Positions 20,113-27,376 of a stretch of 64,000 bases of DNA are shown here, piece by piece (position 1 is the stretch's first letter; every line of letters begins with the position of its first letter). This DNA comes from Clostridium sp. AF15-31 (GTDB lineage Bacteria > Bacillota > Clostridia > Lachnospirales > Lachnospiraceae). Where the stretch lies: NCBI RefSeq assembly GCF_003461625.1, contig NZ_QTXL01000008.1, positions 1-64,000 of the forward strand, in the 5' to 3' direction. The notes under the pieces were generated by a model. The model saw only the letters and a program-made list of their open reading frames with translations, ran no database searches and was not told where the DNA came from. The translations under genes were made by a program, and so were the position numbers.

Positions 20113-20145
20113 GGCTTCCAGAGGTTTTCCTCTGGGAGCCTTTTT
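20113..20145 (+). terminator. terminator at left end of insert 1
   Basis: GGCTTCCAGAGG and CCTCTGGGAGCC form a 12-bp stem with a TTTT loop, followed by TTTTTGACG. Almost the same hairpin occurs at 26318-26350. Confidence 0.9.
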
Positions 20146-20200
20146 GACGTTACGGTGAACGATTATGAAATAAATCTTGAAAACTGTATTAACAACGAAT

Positions 20201-20509
20201 ATATTTGCAAACGAGGAGCCGGAGCAGACACTAACCAAGTATGGTATGCTCCGGGAGAGCTTTCTGAAAAATAATCATAAAGGCATTTACACAGGAAAGC
20301 TGCTGGCGGGTACATTAAAAGAGCACTGCCTCGATATACAGGAGCAGGCAGAAAATATGGTAGAATGTCTCACAAAACAGCTAGTGGCGGTAGAAGGTAT
20401 TAGTGAAGATTTGAAAAGCTATAATCAGATGAAATGGGTACGCAGGATGAATTCGATAAGAAATAGGGTGGATGAAGTAGTGCTGACAGAGGTTGTATAT
20501 AAGATATAA
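20201..20509 (+). pseudogene. TnpV-like transposon protein, 5'-truncated
   Basis: The frame encodes a C-terminal TnpV: KYGMLRESFLKNNHKGIY, LKEHCLDI and MKWVRRMNSIRNRVDE, the last being the family signature (usually QMEWVRRMN). Known TnpV proteins of clostridial elements are about 115-120 residues; here the first about 20 are lost by an internal deletion and no ribosome site remains. The frame is open from a TTG at 20177 but that is unlikely to be used. The parallel copy at 26448-26798 keeps more of the gene. It marks the insert as derived from a mobile element. Confidence 0.65.
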
Positions 20510-20854
20510 TCGATTACCTGTTCAAATCAGTAAGGCATGGATGAGTAGTACAGGACGGAAATGATCGGGCTGATCAGACAGGTAATGTAGCACATGAAGG
20601 ACGGCGATATGGAGGAGCTTGGGGCGAAGGTGTTAGGTAAGCTCCAGAACATGACAGATGAGGAATTTGCAGAAATTTCTCTGGAAGTGGCAAAATGATA
20701 ACTGAACCTCGTTGAGTAAAAGGTAAGTAAAACTAGAATGAAATCAAAAAAGAAAATAAAAATTGCTTATATTTAGAAAAATATTGAATATAATAATATA
20801 AATATAAAAAATACGCAAAAAATACTTGCATTTTATTAAAAGAGGTGATATATT
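20510..20854 (+). other. remnant region between TnpV relic and ATPase gene
   Basis: A 34-codon frame at 20594-20698 (MKDGDMEELGAKVLGKLQ then MTDEEFAEISLEVAK) has no ribosome site and looks like the tail of a lost gene. The rest is very AT-rich and probably holds the promoter of the ATPase gene; no convincing -35/-10 pair could be chosen. Confidence 0.4.
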
Positions 20855-22174
20855 ATGAGTACAATAAAAGAAAAAGGATGTGTCAGTATGAAGATTCAAG
20901 CTGTTTTGATTGATGGCTTCAAAAATTTATCAAATGTAAAAATTTCTTTTGATAATATTACTGCTCTTGTTGCACTTAATAATTTTGGTAAGTCAAATGT
21001 GCTTTCCGGCATTGATTTTGGATTAGCATTTATTAAAGCTACAATTGAAGATAAAAAGGAAATGATGGCAAATTCTAATTTAATTCCAATTAATTGTAAT
21101 ATGATTGGAAAAAATTATAAGTATGAGATGGAGGTGTCTACTGATATTCATGGTCAGGAGTACATCGTCCAGTATGGCTTTGAGTTTGTATGGAAAAACA
21201 GTGAGGATATGGAGCCGGGAATTGTTTCTGAGTTTCTAAAAGTTAAGCTTAACGAGAAAGGACAGAAGTATACTCAGTTAATCAATAGAACACTGGATAC
21301 AGCGTTATATAAGAGTTCTGAGACAGGACGATGTTCGTCAAAGATAAAAGTTGATTCTGCAGAGCTTGTTGCAAATAAACTAAGAGCTTACGATGAGTTA
21401 TATTATGCAGAGATTATTACAAAGCTAAATGGAATGAAGATATATATGGAAAATAATCTGGATGCAAAGAGTTTTTATCAGCCAGATCCAATTATTCGTA
21501 AGGGATTTGAAAATGAGATGATTAACGCTGATAATCTTCCACGTATTATCTTCAATTTGAAGAAACAGAATTCAGACAAATTTGAATTGTTGAAAGATGT
21601 GTATTTTCAGTTATTTCCAGACATTGAGGATGTTATTGTAAAGAATTTCAAAATCAATGCAGATGAAAGTGACCAGTTTCCTGACGATGCGCCATTTGTA
21701 TTTACGAATTCTATCTATGTATTATTTGTTAAAGATAAAAACTTAGCCAACCCAGTTAATTTTTCAATGATGTCAGATGGAGCAAAGAGAGTATTTATGA
21801 TACTGACCAAGATAATTGTATCTAGTGTAAGCAATATATCATTGATAGCGATCGAAGAGCCTGAAAACTCTGTTCATCCCGGACTATTTCAAGCATATAT
21901 ACAAATTATAAGTCAGCTGTTAGATGATTGTAAGGTAATTATTACTAGTCATTCGCCATATATTATCAGCTATTTAAACCCTTCTTGGATTCATGTTGGT
22001 ATGAATAGAAAGCCCGGCGTGGCAGAATTCTTTGCTTTAAAAAAATCAGGTCAGAAACAGTTGGAGAATGATGCAGCTGGATTTAATATGAGCATGGGAG
22101 ACTATCTGTTCTCAATGCTTGCCGATGCAGAGAGTAACATAAGCGATTATTTGGAGTGTGATGTTGATGAGTAA
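20855..22174 (+). CDS. AAA/ABC-type ATPase of a TOPRIM-coupled (OLD/PARIS/RloAB-like) defence pair
   Basis: The protein has 439 residues; AGAGGTG lies 8 bases ahead of the ATG (a second ATG at 20888 is possible). The N-terminal part has the SMC/ABC-like fold of AAA_15/AAA_21 proteins: FKNLSNVKISFDNITALVA, then a degenerate Walker A, LNNFGKSN (about residue 45). Near the C-terminus are a signature-like FSMMSDGAKRVFMILTK, Walker B SLIAIEEPENSVHPG (about 330-343) and the switch TSHSPYIISYL. The next gene overlaps it by 8 bases and encodes a TOPRIM-like protein. This is the split architecture of several anti-phage systems. Which named system, if any, it belongs to cannot be settled by eye. Confidence 0.7.
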   Translation: MSTIKEKGCVSMKIQAVLIDGFKNLSNVKISFDNITALVALNNFGKSNVLSGIDFGLAFIKATIEDKKEMMANSNLIPINCNMIGKNYKYEMEVSTDIHGQEYIVQYGFEFVWKNSEDMEPGIVSEFLKVKLNEKGQKYTQLINRTLDTALYKSSETGRCSSKIKVDSAELVANKLRAYDELYYAEIITKLNGMKIYMENNLDAKSFYQPDPIIRKGFENEMINADNLPRIIFNLKKQNSDKFELLKDVYFQLFPDIEDVIVKNFKINADESDQFPDDAPFVFTNSIYVLFVKDKNLANPVNFSMMSDGAKRVFMILTKIIVSSVSNISLIAIEEPENSVHPGLFQAYIQIISQLLDDCKVIITSHSPYIISYLNPSWIHVGMNRKPGVAEFFALKKSGQKQLENDAAGFNMSMGDYLFSMLADAESNISDYLECDVDE

Positions 22175-22763
22175 ATGTCTTGTACTTTTTGTGGAGGGAG
22201 ATACTGAGGTCGAATTTTACAAACAAGTAGTCGCAAATGCCAGAAAGCTACATCCTGCGGGAAGATTCGATACTAATATTGAATACAGAAATGTTAGAGG
22301 TGTAGGTGGTTTTAAAAATATCGCTCTAAGAAAATTCACAAAAGAAATCAAGCCTAAATATGGGGATGACTGTGAGTTCACAATTGTTTTATGTAGTGAT
22401 ACGGATGTATTTGATTTTGCGCCAAAACCGCCGATAAAGTGGGATGAAGTAAAGAAAGAACTTGCGAATAATGGAGCTATTAAAGTTATTCACGTACAGG
22501 CAAAGAGGTCAATTGAAGACTGGTTTTTGTATGATATAGAAGGAATTTTGGGGTTCTTGAGGCTGAGTAAAAATACAAAAGTATCAGGAAGGAGTGGATA
22601 CGATAAGCTCCAGCGTTTGTACAAGCAAGCCAATAAAGTTTATTACAAAGGAATAAAGAGTAATGGTATGATAGAACGCTTGAATATTGAAAAAATTGCA
22701 AATGCAGTGAAAGAACAGCTGAATCCATTATATAAGGCTCTTGGAGTAGAAAAAATTAAATAA
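22167..22763 (+). CDS. TOPRIM-fold nuclease-like partner (RloB/DUF4276/AriB type)
   Basis: The protein has about 199 residues. GGAG lies 10 bases ahead of the ATG at 22167; an ATG at 22161 is possible. The N-terminus CLVLFVEGDTEVEFY gives the TOPRIM glutamate, and IVLCSDTDVFDF (about residues 76-87) gives the DxD motif. SIEDWFLYDIEG follows, as in RloB- and DUF4276-like proteins. TOPRIM domains cut or join nucleic acid with magnesium. Translational coupling to the ATPase (8-base overlap) says the two act together. An effector that cuts host or phage nucleic acid after ATPase sensing is an inference from PARIS and OLD/Gabija systems. Confidence 0.65.
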   Translation: MSKCLVLFVEGDTEVEFYKQVVANARKLHPAGRFDTNIEYRNVRGVGGFKNIALRKFTKEIKPKYGDDCEFTIVLCSDTDVFDFAPKPPIKWDEVKKELANNGAIKVIHVQAKRSIEDWFLYDIEGILGFLRLSKNTKVSGRSGYDKLQRLYKQANKVYYKGIKSNGMIERLNIEKIANAVKEQLNPLYKALGVEKIK

Positions 22764-22822
22764 TAGTATGTAAGAGCATTGTTCTTTACATAGAAAAAGC
22801 CAGAGATTAACTCTGACTAATT

Positions 22823-22897
22823 CCCTTGCCAAAGAAGGTCTTTGGACTTATTTTTCTCGCAAACTAATAATACCAAAGAAAGCCTTCTTCTGCAAGG
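22823..22897 (+). promoter_or_regulatory. long imperfect hairpin upstream of a small ORF
   Basis: CCTTGCCAAAGAAGGTCTTTGG (22824-22845) is complementary to CCAAAGAAAGCCTTCTTCTG then CAAGG (22873-22897), with a few mismatches and a 27-base loop. A ribosome site (AAAGGAGG) for the 41-codon ORF follows at 22908. It could be a structured leader, a processed RNA or a small transposable relic. Confidence 0.55.
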
Positions 22898-22923
22898 AGA
22901 TTTTGCAAAGGAGGTATAGCGAT

Positions 22924-23049
22924 ATGGCAGTACATCACGGTGGAAAAGTAGGAAAAGCGGGTAAGACTCTTGCTAGTAAATCGTCTAGTAAACAGTCGAA
23001 AAGCAAATCTGGAGCTACATTAGCTAATCATAAAGCCAAATGTCATTAA
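22924..23049 (+). CDS. 41-residue basic Lys/Ser/Gly-rich peptide
   Basis: ATG at 22924 follows a strong AAAGGAGGTATAGCGAT. The product starts MAVHHGGKVGKAGKTLAS, continues with a Ser/Lys run and ends NHKAKCH. It has about ten Lys, two N-terminal His and no acidic residue, so it is strongly cationic and may bind nucleic acid or membranes. It lies within insert 1 between the ATPase/TOPRIM pair and the unknown 300-residue protein, behind a long hairpin. I know no function; toxin, antitoxin or regulator are all possible. Confidence 0.55.
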   Translation: MAVHHGGKVGKAGKTLASKSSSKQSKSKSGATLANHKAKCH

Positions 23050-23144
23050 TGACTAATACGGACCTAAGCATGTCTTTAAAAGGCTTTATTTTTATTTGAA
23101 ACTTATATCAAATTGATTATGTAAAATGAATAGGAGAAATTGAA

Positions 23145-24047
23145 ATGGCACAACATTGCATTAAAGGCAAAAGAATTAGAAGAGTATGTATACCAAAAGA
23201 ATATGATATAGATAAGATACAAATAGGAATTCCTGTAATCTGCGATGAAGCAAAGAAGATCGGCTTAATTAAAAATGGTGATGTAGTAATACCTTCTGGA
23301 ATATTTGGAGCACAGTGTAGAAGAAATGCATATGGATATTCTTATGCAGATAAGTCAAAACCTAAAGAACGCCGATATGTGTCAACAAATTGGGTGCATC
23401 CTTTTGGGAATATCAACGCCTCTGAGGTAGCAGTTGATATCTATAGACCGTGTTGGCCGCAGGTAGAAGTGCCACCTTACGGAATAGAATTACAGCTGTT
23501 TAAAAACAAAGATGGACAACTATATGTTATAGTTGATCTAACTGATGAAATAAGATCTAATTACTTGAAAGAAGCAGTTAACATCTTGCTGGAAATATAT
23601 GGTGTGTGTTATATTTTTGATGGAGAAATTCAGTTAGATTATTCATCAAAAAGACAGAGATGTAACTGGGAAATGCTCCCTCCTGGTGAAATGCCAAGTA
23701 GACATATAAAAAAGCAATTAGGAGAACGTGGAGAAAAAACAGATACGTATGATATTTTTAGATTAGAATATATGGAAAAATATAATTCAGAAAAAATAGT
23801 AGAAGGTATTAACGGTTTTAAAGGTTATTATGCGTTCATATTCTCAAAGTGTTGTGTATTAGAATCTGCAATTTACGGAAATGCAACCTACATAATTCCT
23901 AAAGAAAATTGGGAGATTTTAAGTCAAAAAACAAAGAAAGAGCTTTTTGATGAAAATAAAGTAATAGTAAAAATTGATCACTCAGCTAAATGGAAACAAA
24001 ATATAAGTGATAAATTTAGAATGTTGGAAGTGGTATTAAGTAAATAA
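23145..24047 (+). CDS. unknown 300-residue protein of insert 1
   Basis: The start at 23145 has TAGGAGAAATTGAA upstream. I do not recognise the family. The N-terminal third is basic and Cys-containing (AQHCIKGKRIRR, GAQCRRNAYGYSYADK); the middle is a mixed alpha/beta stretch (GIELQLFKNKDGQLYVIVDL); a Tyr/Lys-rich C-terminal half contains GINGFKGYYAFIFSKCC. No signal peptide or membrane segment is evident. Low GC and position in a defence-type insert suggest an accessory or defence role, but that is context only. Confidence 0.55.
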   Translation: MAQHCIKGKRIRRVCIPKEYDIDKIQIGIPVICDEAKKIGLIKNGDVVIPSGIFGAQCRRNAYGYSYADKSKPKERRYVSTNWVHPFGNINASEVAVDIYRPCWPQVEVPPYGIELQLFKNKDGQLYVIVDLTDEIRSNYLKEAVNILLEIYGVCYIFDGEIQLDYSSKRQRCNWEMLPPGEMPSRHIKKQLGERGEKTDTYDIFRLEYMEKYNSEKIVEGINGFKGYYAFIFSKCCVLESAIYGNATYIIPKENWEILSQKTKKELFDENKVIVKIDHSAKWKQNISDKFRMLEVVLSK

Positions 24048-24134
24048 TTAGTAAATATGTGTGATGTAATGAATAAGAAATTTGGAATTAAAGGTTAAGT
24101 GTGCTACCTGATCAGAATCTAGAGTATTGCTTCT

Positions 24135-24253
24135 TGGCAACATTTTGGCAACAAAAAATCCGCCAACCACAAAAATGTCATACCATATCACGCAAAATAA
24201 GCCATGTATTACACACAAAACACTGTCAAAAACCAAGAAAACTGTATAACCAA
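24135..24253 (+). repeat. right-end module of insert 1
   Basis: The segment aligns without gaps to 36743-36861 at the right end of insert 3; with the attachment copies each block is 176 bases. It begins with the direct repeat TGGCAACA-TTT-TGGCAACA, which looks like arm-type binding sites of a tyrosine recombinase. No gene is supported inside it. Confidence 0.8.
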
Positions 24254-24310
24254 ATCCGTGAAGGTGGTAGAACAGTAGGTTCAGGAAGAGTTGCTACAAT
24301 TATCGAGTAA
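24254..24310 (+). repeat. attachment-site copy B (tuf 3' end repeat)
   Basis: It encodes [18 protein letters not shown] and stop with the codon set GGT GGT AGA ... GGT TCA GGA AGA, so the protein is that of tuf while many third positions differ from copy A. It marks the junction of inserts 1 and 2. Confidence 0.85.
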
Positions 24311-24332
24311 TTAATAGAATTACAGTAAATTC

Positions 24333-24366
24333 AAGCCTCTCAAGGGTTACCTTGAGGGGCTTTTTT
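24333..24366 (+). terminator. terminator at left end of insert 2
   Basis: AAGCCTCTCAAGG and CCTTGAGGGGCTT pair over GTTA, then TTTTTGACG. It sits 23 bases after the attachment copy and shares the TTTTTGACG ending with the hairpins at 20113 and 26318. Confidence 0.88.
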
Positions 24367-24394
24367 GACGATAAAAGAAGTGAAAAGGGATGTC

Positions 24395-24418
24395 GTGGTT
24401 CTATTTTGGTTCTAAAAA
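24395..24418 (+). repeat. arm-type direct repeat, left end of insert 2
   Basis: GTGGTTCTATTTTGGTTCTA contains GGTTCT twice, 11 bases apart. The same arrangement recurs at 26105-26124 near the right end of insert 2, so these are probable recombinase arm sites specific to this insert. Confidence 0.6.
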
Positions 24419-24549
24419 TAAAGATATTACATGTAAAAAGGACAAAATTTGATAATAAAAAAATTTAAAACGCTTAAATATACATAGTGAAATGTGTTAT
24501 TATACAAATTTTACACATAATATAAAGGAAAGTATAAGAGGTGATGGAT

Positions 24550-24732
24550 ATGACGAAGGCTAAAGTGTTTATGGATGGTTTTATGAGTAAATTGAAATCC
24601 GATGATTTTATCAAAGACAATCAACCAAATAAGGGACCTGAAATTGATGCTGATTTTATTGCTGAACAGCTTTTGTCCTATATCAATTTGCTAAATTCAG
24701 GAATTATTGAAAAAACTACATGTAAGAAGTAG
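24550..24732 (+). CDS. small unknown protein of insert 2
   Basis: The frame is open from 24541; the ATG at 24550 is best placed after AGAGGTGATG. The product has 60 residues, starts MTKAKVFMDGFMSKL and is acidic and helical with no recognised domain. It lies 9 bases ahead of the truncated RelA/SpoT-type gene, so the two were probably one operon. It could be an antitoxin-like partner, by position only. Confidence 0.5.
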   Translation: MTKAKVFMDGFMSKLKSDDFIKDNQPNKGPEIDADFIAEQLLSYINLLNSGIIEKTTCKK

Positions 24733-24741
24733 GATGGAAAT

Positions 24742-25071
24742 ATGTTCGGAACAATTGATGAGCAAAAAAGTTTTTTGAGACAATTTAATATTTCAGAAGA
24801 GAGATTCCGAGAGTCGATGTTAACATGGGATGAGTTGGAATTGATAGCTGAAGATTATTTGAAAAAAGAGGATGAACATACAGCAACTGTAAAGGGATAT
24901 TTTGAAAAAATACAGCAGTGTGCATATGTTCATTCTTTGAGTTATAGGGTAAAAGAAGTTACACCTTTGGTTGAAAAGGTCATTAGAAAAAATCCCAAGT
25001 ATTTGAAGCAAGGTAAGGCGATTTCTCACAGTAATTATTCAAGTTGCATTAATGATCTAAGTATAATATGA
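24742..25071 (+). pseudogene. truncated RelA/SpoT-domain (alarmone synthetase-type) protein
   Basis: The 109 residues match the start of RelA/SpoT-domain proteins: a helical lead with TWDELELIAEDYLKKE, then YVHSLSYRVKEVTPLVEKVI (consensus VHSVxxRIKdpxxLIEKI) and ISHSNYSSCINDLSII (consensus ItDLIGIR). A stop falls exactly where the ITDLIGIR strand should continue, so the catalytic core (RYK, E-x-Q and later motifs) is missing. Family members include alarmone synthetases and toxic synthetases such as toxSAS/CapRel. The fragment is likely dead. The next gene begins 46 bases on, which suggests a deletion joined them. Confidence 0.65.
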
Positions 25072-25117
25072 TGATTGTACTAGTTGATACTTAAAATTGA
25101 TTTATATGGAGAAAAAG

Positions 25118-26080
25118 ATGAAGAAGCGTAAAAAAATTTTATTGGTTATATTTATAGTTGTTTTATTATTGTTTTTGGGAATGTCATACTTTATAGGAAC
25201 GCAAGTGTTTATGGGATCTACTCAATTAGTTACCTGTGAAGATACATCAAAAGTGAAAGATAGTTTTTGGGAAAGATACAATATGGATTATGATGTTTTC
25301 TGCAGTACATACACCATAGAAAAAATTGAAATTACTTCAACTTTTGATGGTCATATGATACCAGCAGATTACATATATGCACTTGGCGAAGAAGGAAATA
25401 AAGACAACCTGACGGTTATTCTGGTGCATGGTCTAGGCGGAAATCGTTATACTAATTATCCTTTGGCAGAAATGTTTTTGCAGAAAGGATATAATGTTTT
25501 GACGTATGACCAGAGAAGTAGCAACGAAAATACTGCCCAATATACTACATTTGGGTATTGGGAAAAATATGATTTAATAGATTACATTGATTATGTCTAT
25601 AGCCATGCACCGGAACAAGCGATAGGAATATGGGGGACTTCTTTTGGTGGAGCAACAGCGGGATTGGCAATGGGAGATAAGGATATTGAAAACAAAGTGG
25701 ATTTTCTGATTCTGGATTGTCCGGTTAGTGATATGAAATGGATGGTAGAAGAAGAAATGAGAAAGATGGATATTGGATTGCCTATATCTTACATGACATT
25801 CTGCGGCAACATTATCAACAAAATGGAATTGGGATTTAGTTATGACGATGCAAATGTATGTGACAAAATTGCAGATATTGAAATTCCGGTTTTGGTAATA
25901 AACAGTGAAGCAGATACATTAACGCCGCCCTTTATGGGGCAAGAAATATATGATTCAATACATAATGATGAAATGAAAATGATTTGGACGGTGCCTGATA
26001 GTGAACACACGGAAATTTGGCTTGATTATAATCAAGAATATCGAGAGAAAGTTCAAGAAGTGTTGGGTTATATAAAATAA
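25118..26080 (+). CDS. membrane-anchored alpha/beta hydrolase
   Basis: The ATG at 25118 follows GGAG at a good distance; the frame is open from 25097. The product has 320 residues. A basic start (MKKRKK) and one hydrophobic helix (about residues 7-27) form a signal anchor. The hydrolase core shows the oxyanion region VHGLGGNRYTNY, the nucleophile elbow GTSFGGA (Ser about 174), the acid loop NSEADTLTPP and the His in SEHTEIW. The triad is complete. Such extracytoplasmic hydrolases are usually esterases or peptidases; the substrate is unknown. It is the only intact larger gene in insert 2. Confidence 0.75.
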   Translation: MKKRKKILLVIFIVVLLLFLGMSYFIGTQVFMGSTQLVTCEDTSKVKDSFWERYNMDYDVFCSTYTIEKIEITSTFDGHMIPADYIYALGEEGNKDNLTVILVHGLGGNRYTNYPLAEMFLQKGYNVLTYDQRSSNENTAQYTTFGYWEKYDLIDYIDYVYSHAPEQAIGIWGTSFGGATAGLAMGDKDIENKVDFLILDCPVSDMKWMVEEEMRKMDIGLPISYMTFCGNIINKMELGFSYDDANVCDKIADIEIPVLVINSEADTLTPPFMGQEIYDSIHNDEMKMIWTVPDSEHTEIWLDYNQEYREKVQEVLGYIK

Positions 26081-26226
26081 GAATTGATATTTCAAGTTTT
26101 GTGCGTGGTTCTAATATGGTTCTAAAAAATTTAGAAACCACAAATATGAGATGTAATTCTTGATAATATGAATAAAAAACCATAGAAAATATACAGAAAA
26201 ACACCATGATTTCACTTCCAACGAAG
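26081..26226 (+). other. right end of insert 2 with arm-type repeats
   Basis: GTGGTTCTAATATGGTTCTA (26105-26124) repeats GGTTCT and is followed by an inverted copy, TTTAGAAACCAC (26130-26141). No gene is seen. Confidence 0.55.
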
Positions 26227-26280
26227 CGTGAAGGTGGTAGAACAGTAGGTTCAGGAAGAGTTGCAACAATCATCGAGTAA
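26227..26280 (+). repeat. attachment-site copy C (tuf 3' end repeat)
   Basis: It encodes [17 protein letters not shown] and stop with the same alternative codons as copy B, except GCA for GCT and ATC for ATT near the end. Junction of inserts 2 and 3. Confidence 0.85.
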
Positions 26281-26317
26281 TTAAATATCTGATTATAGAT
26301 AAATGCAATAAAATCAA

Positions 26318-26350
26318 GGCTTCCAGAGGTATTCCTCTGGGAGCCTTTTT
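26318..26350 (+). terminator. terminator at left end of insert 3
   Basis: GGCTTCCAGAGG and CCTCTGGGAGCC pair over TATT, then TTTTTGACG; same stem as at 20113. Confidence 0.9.
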
Positions 26351-26447
26351 GACGTTATGGTGAACGGTTATAAAATAAATCTTGAAAGCTCTATTAATAA
26401 AGAATATAATGCTTTAATGTATTAAAGTGAAAGGCGCATATGAATGA

Positions 26448-26798
26448 AATATTACATACAGGACGGAAGGGGATTATTTAATTCCAAATATATTTGCAAA
26501 CGAGGAGCCGGAGCAGACATTAACCAAGTATGGTATGCTTCGGGAGAGCTTTCTGAAAAATAATCATAAAGGTATTTACACAGGAAAGCTGCTGGCGGAT
26601 ACATTGAAAGAACACTGCCTCGATATACAGGTTCAGGCAGAAAATATGGCAGAACGCCTTGCAAAGCAGCTAATGGCGGTAGAAGGTATTAGTGAAGATT
26701 TGAAAAGCCGTGATCAGATGGAATGGGTACGCAGGATGAATTCGATAAGAAATAGGGTGGATGAAGTAGTTCTGACAGAGGTTGTATATAAGATATAA
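26448..26798 (+). pseudogene. TnpV-like transposon protein, start lost by frameshift
   Basis: In one frame the segment reads NITYRTEGDYLIPNI, then KYGMLRESFLKNNHKGIY and MEWVRRMNSIRNRVDE, which is a nearly complete TnpV (about 117 residues). The frame is preceded by TGA at 26445, and the ATGs at 26440 and 26444 are in other frames, so a one-base shift near the start has broken it. An internal ATG at 26535 could give 87 residues but lacks a ribosome site. Confidence 0.65.
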
Positions 26799-26877
26799 TC
26801 GATTACCTATTCAAATCAGTAAGGCATACAAGATCCAAGGGTGGGATAATGAGTTTGGTTGAAAGGGGTGAGCTGGC

Positions 26878-27078
26878 ATGGCACAGATTAATATGAAAAA
26901 TCTAACAAAAGAAGCACGGATGACATATATATCCGCAGATTTTATTGAACGGACTGAGGAGCAATTACATGCTGCGGAGACAGAAATCAGGGAGAATGTG
27001 GATAAGATGAAAGATATGTCGCCAGTTGAACGGTTTCAGGTTGAACGGGGGATATATGATAAGTATACGATTGGTTAA
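26878..27078 (+). CDS. small unknown helical protein
   Basis: The ATG at 26878 follows AAAGGGGTGAGCTGGC, a good ribosome site. The product has 66 residues, is mostly helical and charged (TEEQLHAAETEIRENVDKMK) and has no recognised domain. It lies between the TnpV relic and a terminator in the left part of insert 3, with no counterpart in insert 1. It may be a leftover of the mobile element or an accessory protein. Confidence 0.5.
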   Translation: MAQINMKNLTKEARMTYISADFIERTEEQLHAAETEIRENVDKMKDMSPVERFQVERGIYDKYTIG

Positions 27079-27100
27079 ATAGATACTGGAAACATTGTAA

Positions 27101-27143
27101 GCACCTCATAGCTGTTTTGTAATGGCAGTTGTGGGGTGTTTTT
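27101..27143 (+). terminator. terminator between the insert-3 end module and the defence operon
   Basis: GCACCTCATAGCTG pairs with CAGTTGTGGGGTGT, with wobbles, followed by TTTTTG. It isolates the defence operon from upstream reading. Confidence 0.65.
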
Positions 27144-27176
27144 GTGTGTTGAATTGTTAGCTATTATGTGTATTAA

Positions 27177-27205
27177 TTGCGGTTATGATCGAAAAATGAT
27201 ATACT
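27177..27205 (+). promoter_or_regulatory. promoter of the Druantia-like operon
   Basis: TTGCGG (27177-27182) and TATACT (27200-27205), 17-base spacer. About 170 bases of untranslated leader follow with nothing else recognised. Confidence 0.55.
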
Positions 27206-27376
27206 ACAACAAAAGATTTGATGATCAATAAGAGCAATGAAGACGATTTTATATAGAAAGTTATGGTTTTTGATATCGAATACTCACTAGCAGGAGAGGA
27301 GAAATATGCGTATATAGTAATTGATATAGAGTTGGCATTGTAGATTATATAAAAAATAGAATGGGGGAATTGAAGG

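Larger units (their letters stand above)
20105..20520 (+). repeat. left-end module of insert 1 (shared with insert 3)
   Basis: The segment is collinear with 26309-26811. It starts at a terminator and includes the decayed TnpV gene. Relative to insert 3 it lacks about 84 bases between two AATATA motifs, which removed the start of TnpV. It is preceded here by about 120 bases that insert 3 lacks, holding an extra terminator. Confidence 0.8.
26309..26811 (+). repeat. left-end module of insert 3 (shared with insert 1)
   Basis: It is collinear with 20105-20520, with high identity over the terminator, the TnpV body and the following CGATTACCT...AAATCAGTAAGGCAT stretch. It is longer by about 84 bases that keep the 5' part of TnpV. 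Beyond 26830 the two inserts diverge completely. Confidence 0.8.

Noticed and set aside
20011-20274. An 87-codon frame after tuf
   Set aside because: It reads through two terminator hairpins and the TnpV relic in the wrong frame.
24101-24310. A 69-codon + strand frame ending [17 protein letters not shown]
   Set aside because: It is the insert right end read through into the tuf-derived attachment repeat. There is no ribosome site and the N-terminal part only translates arm repeats.
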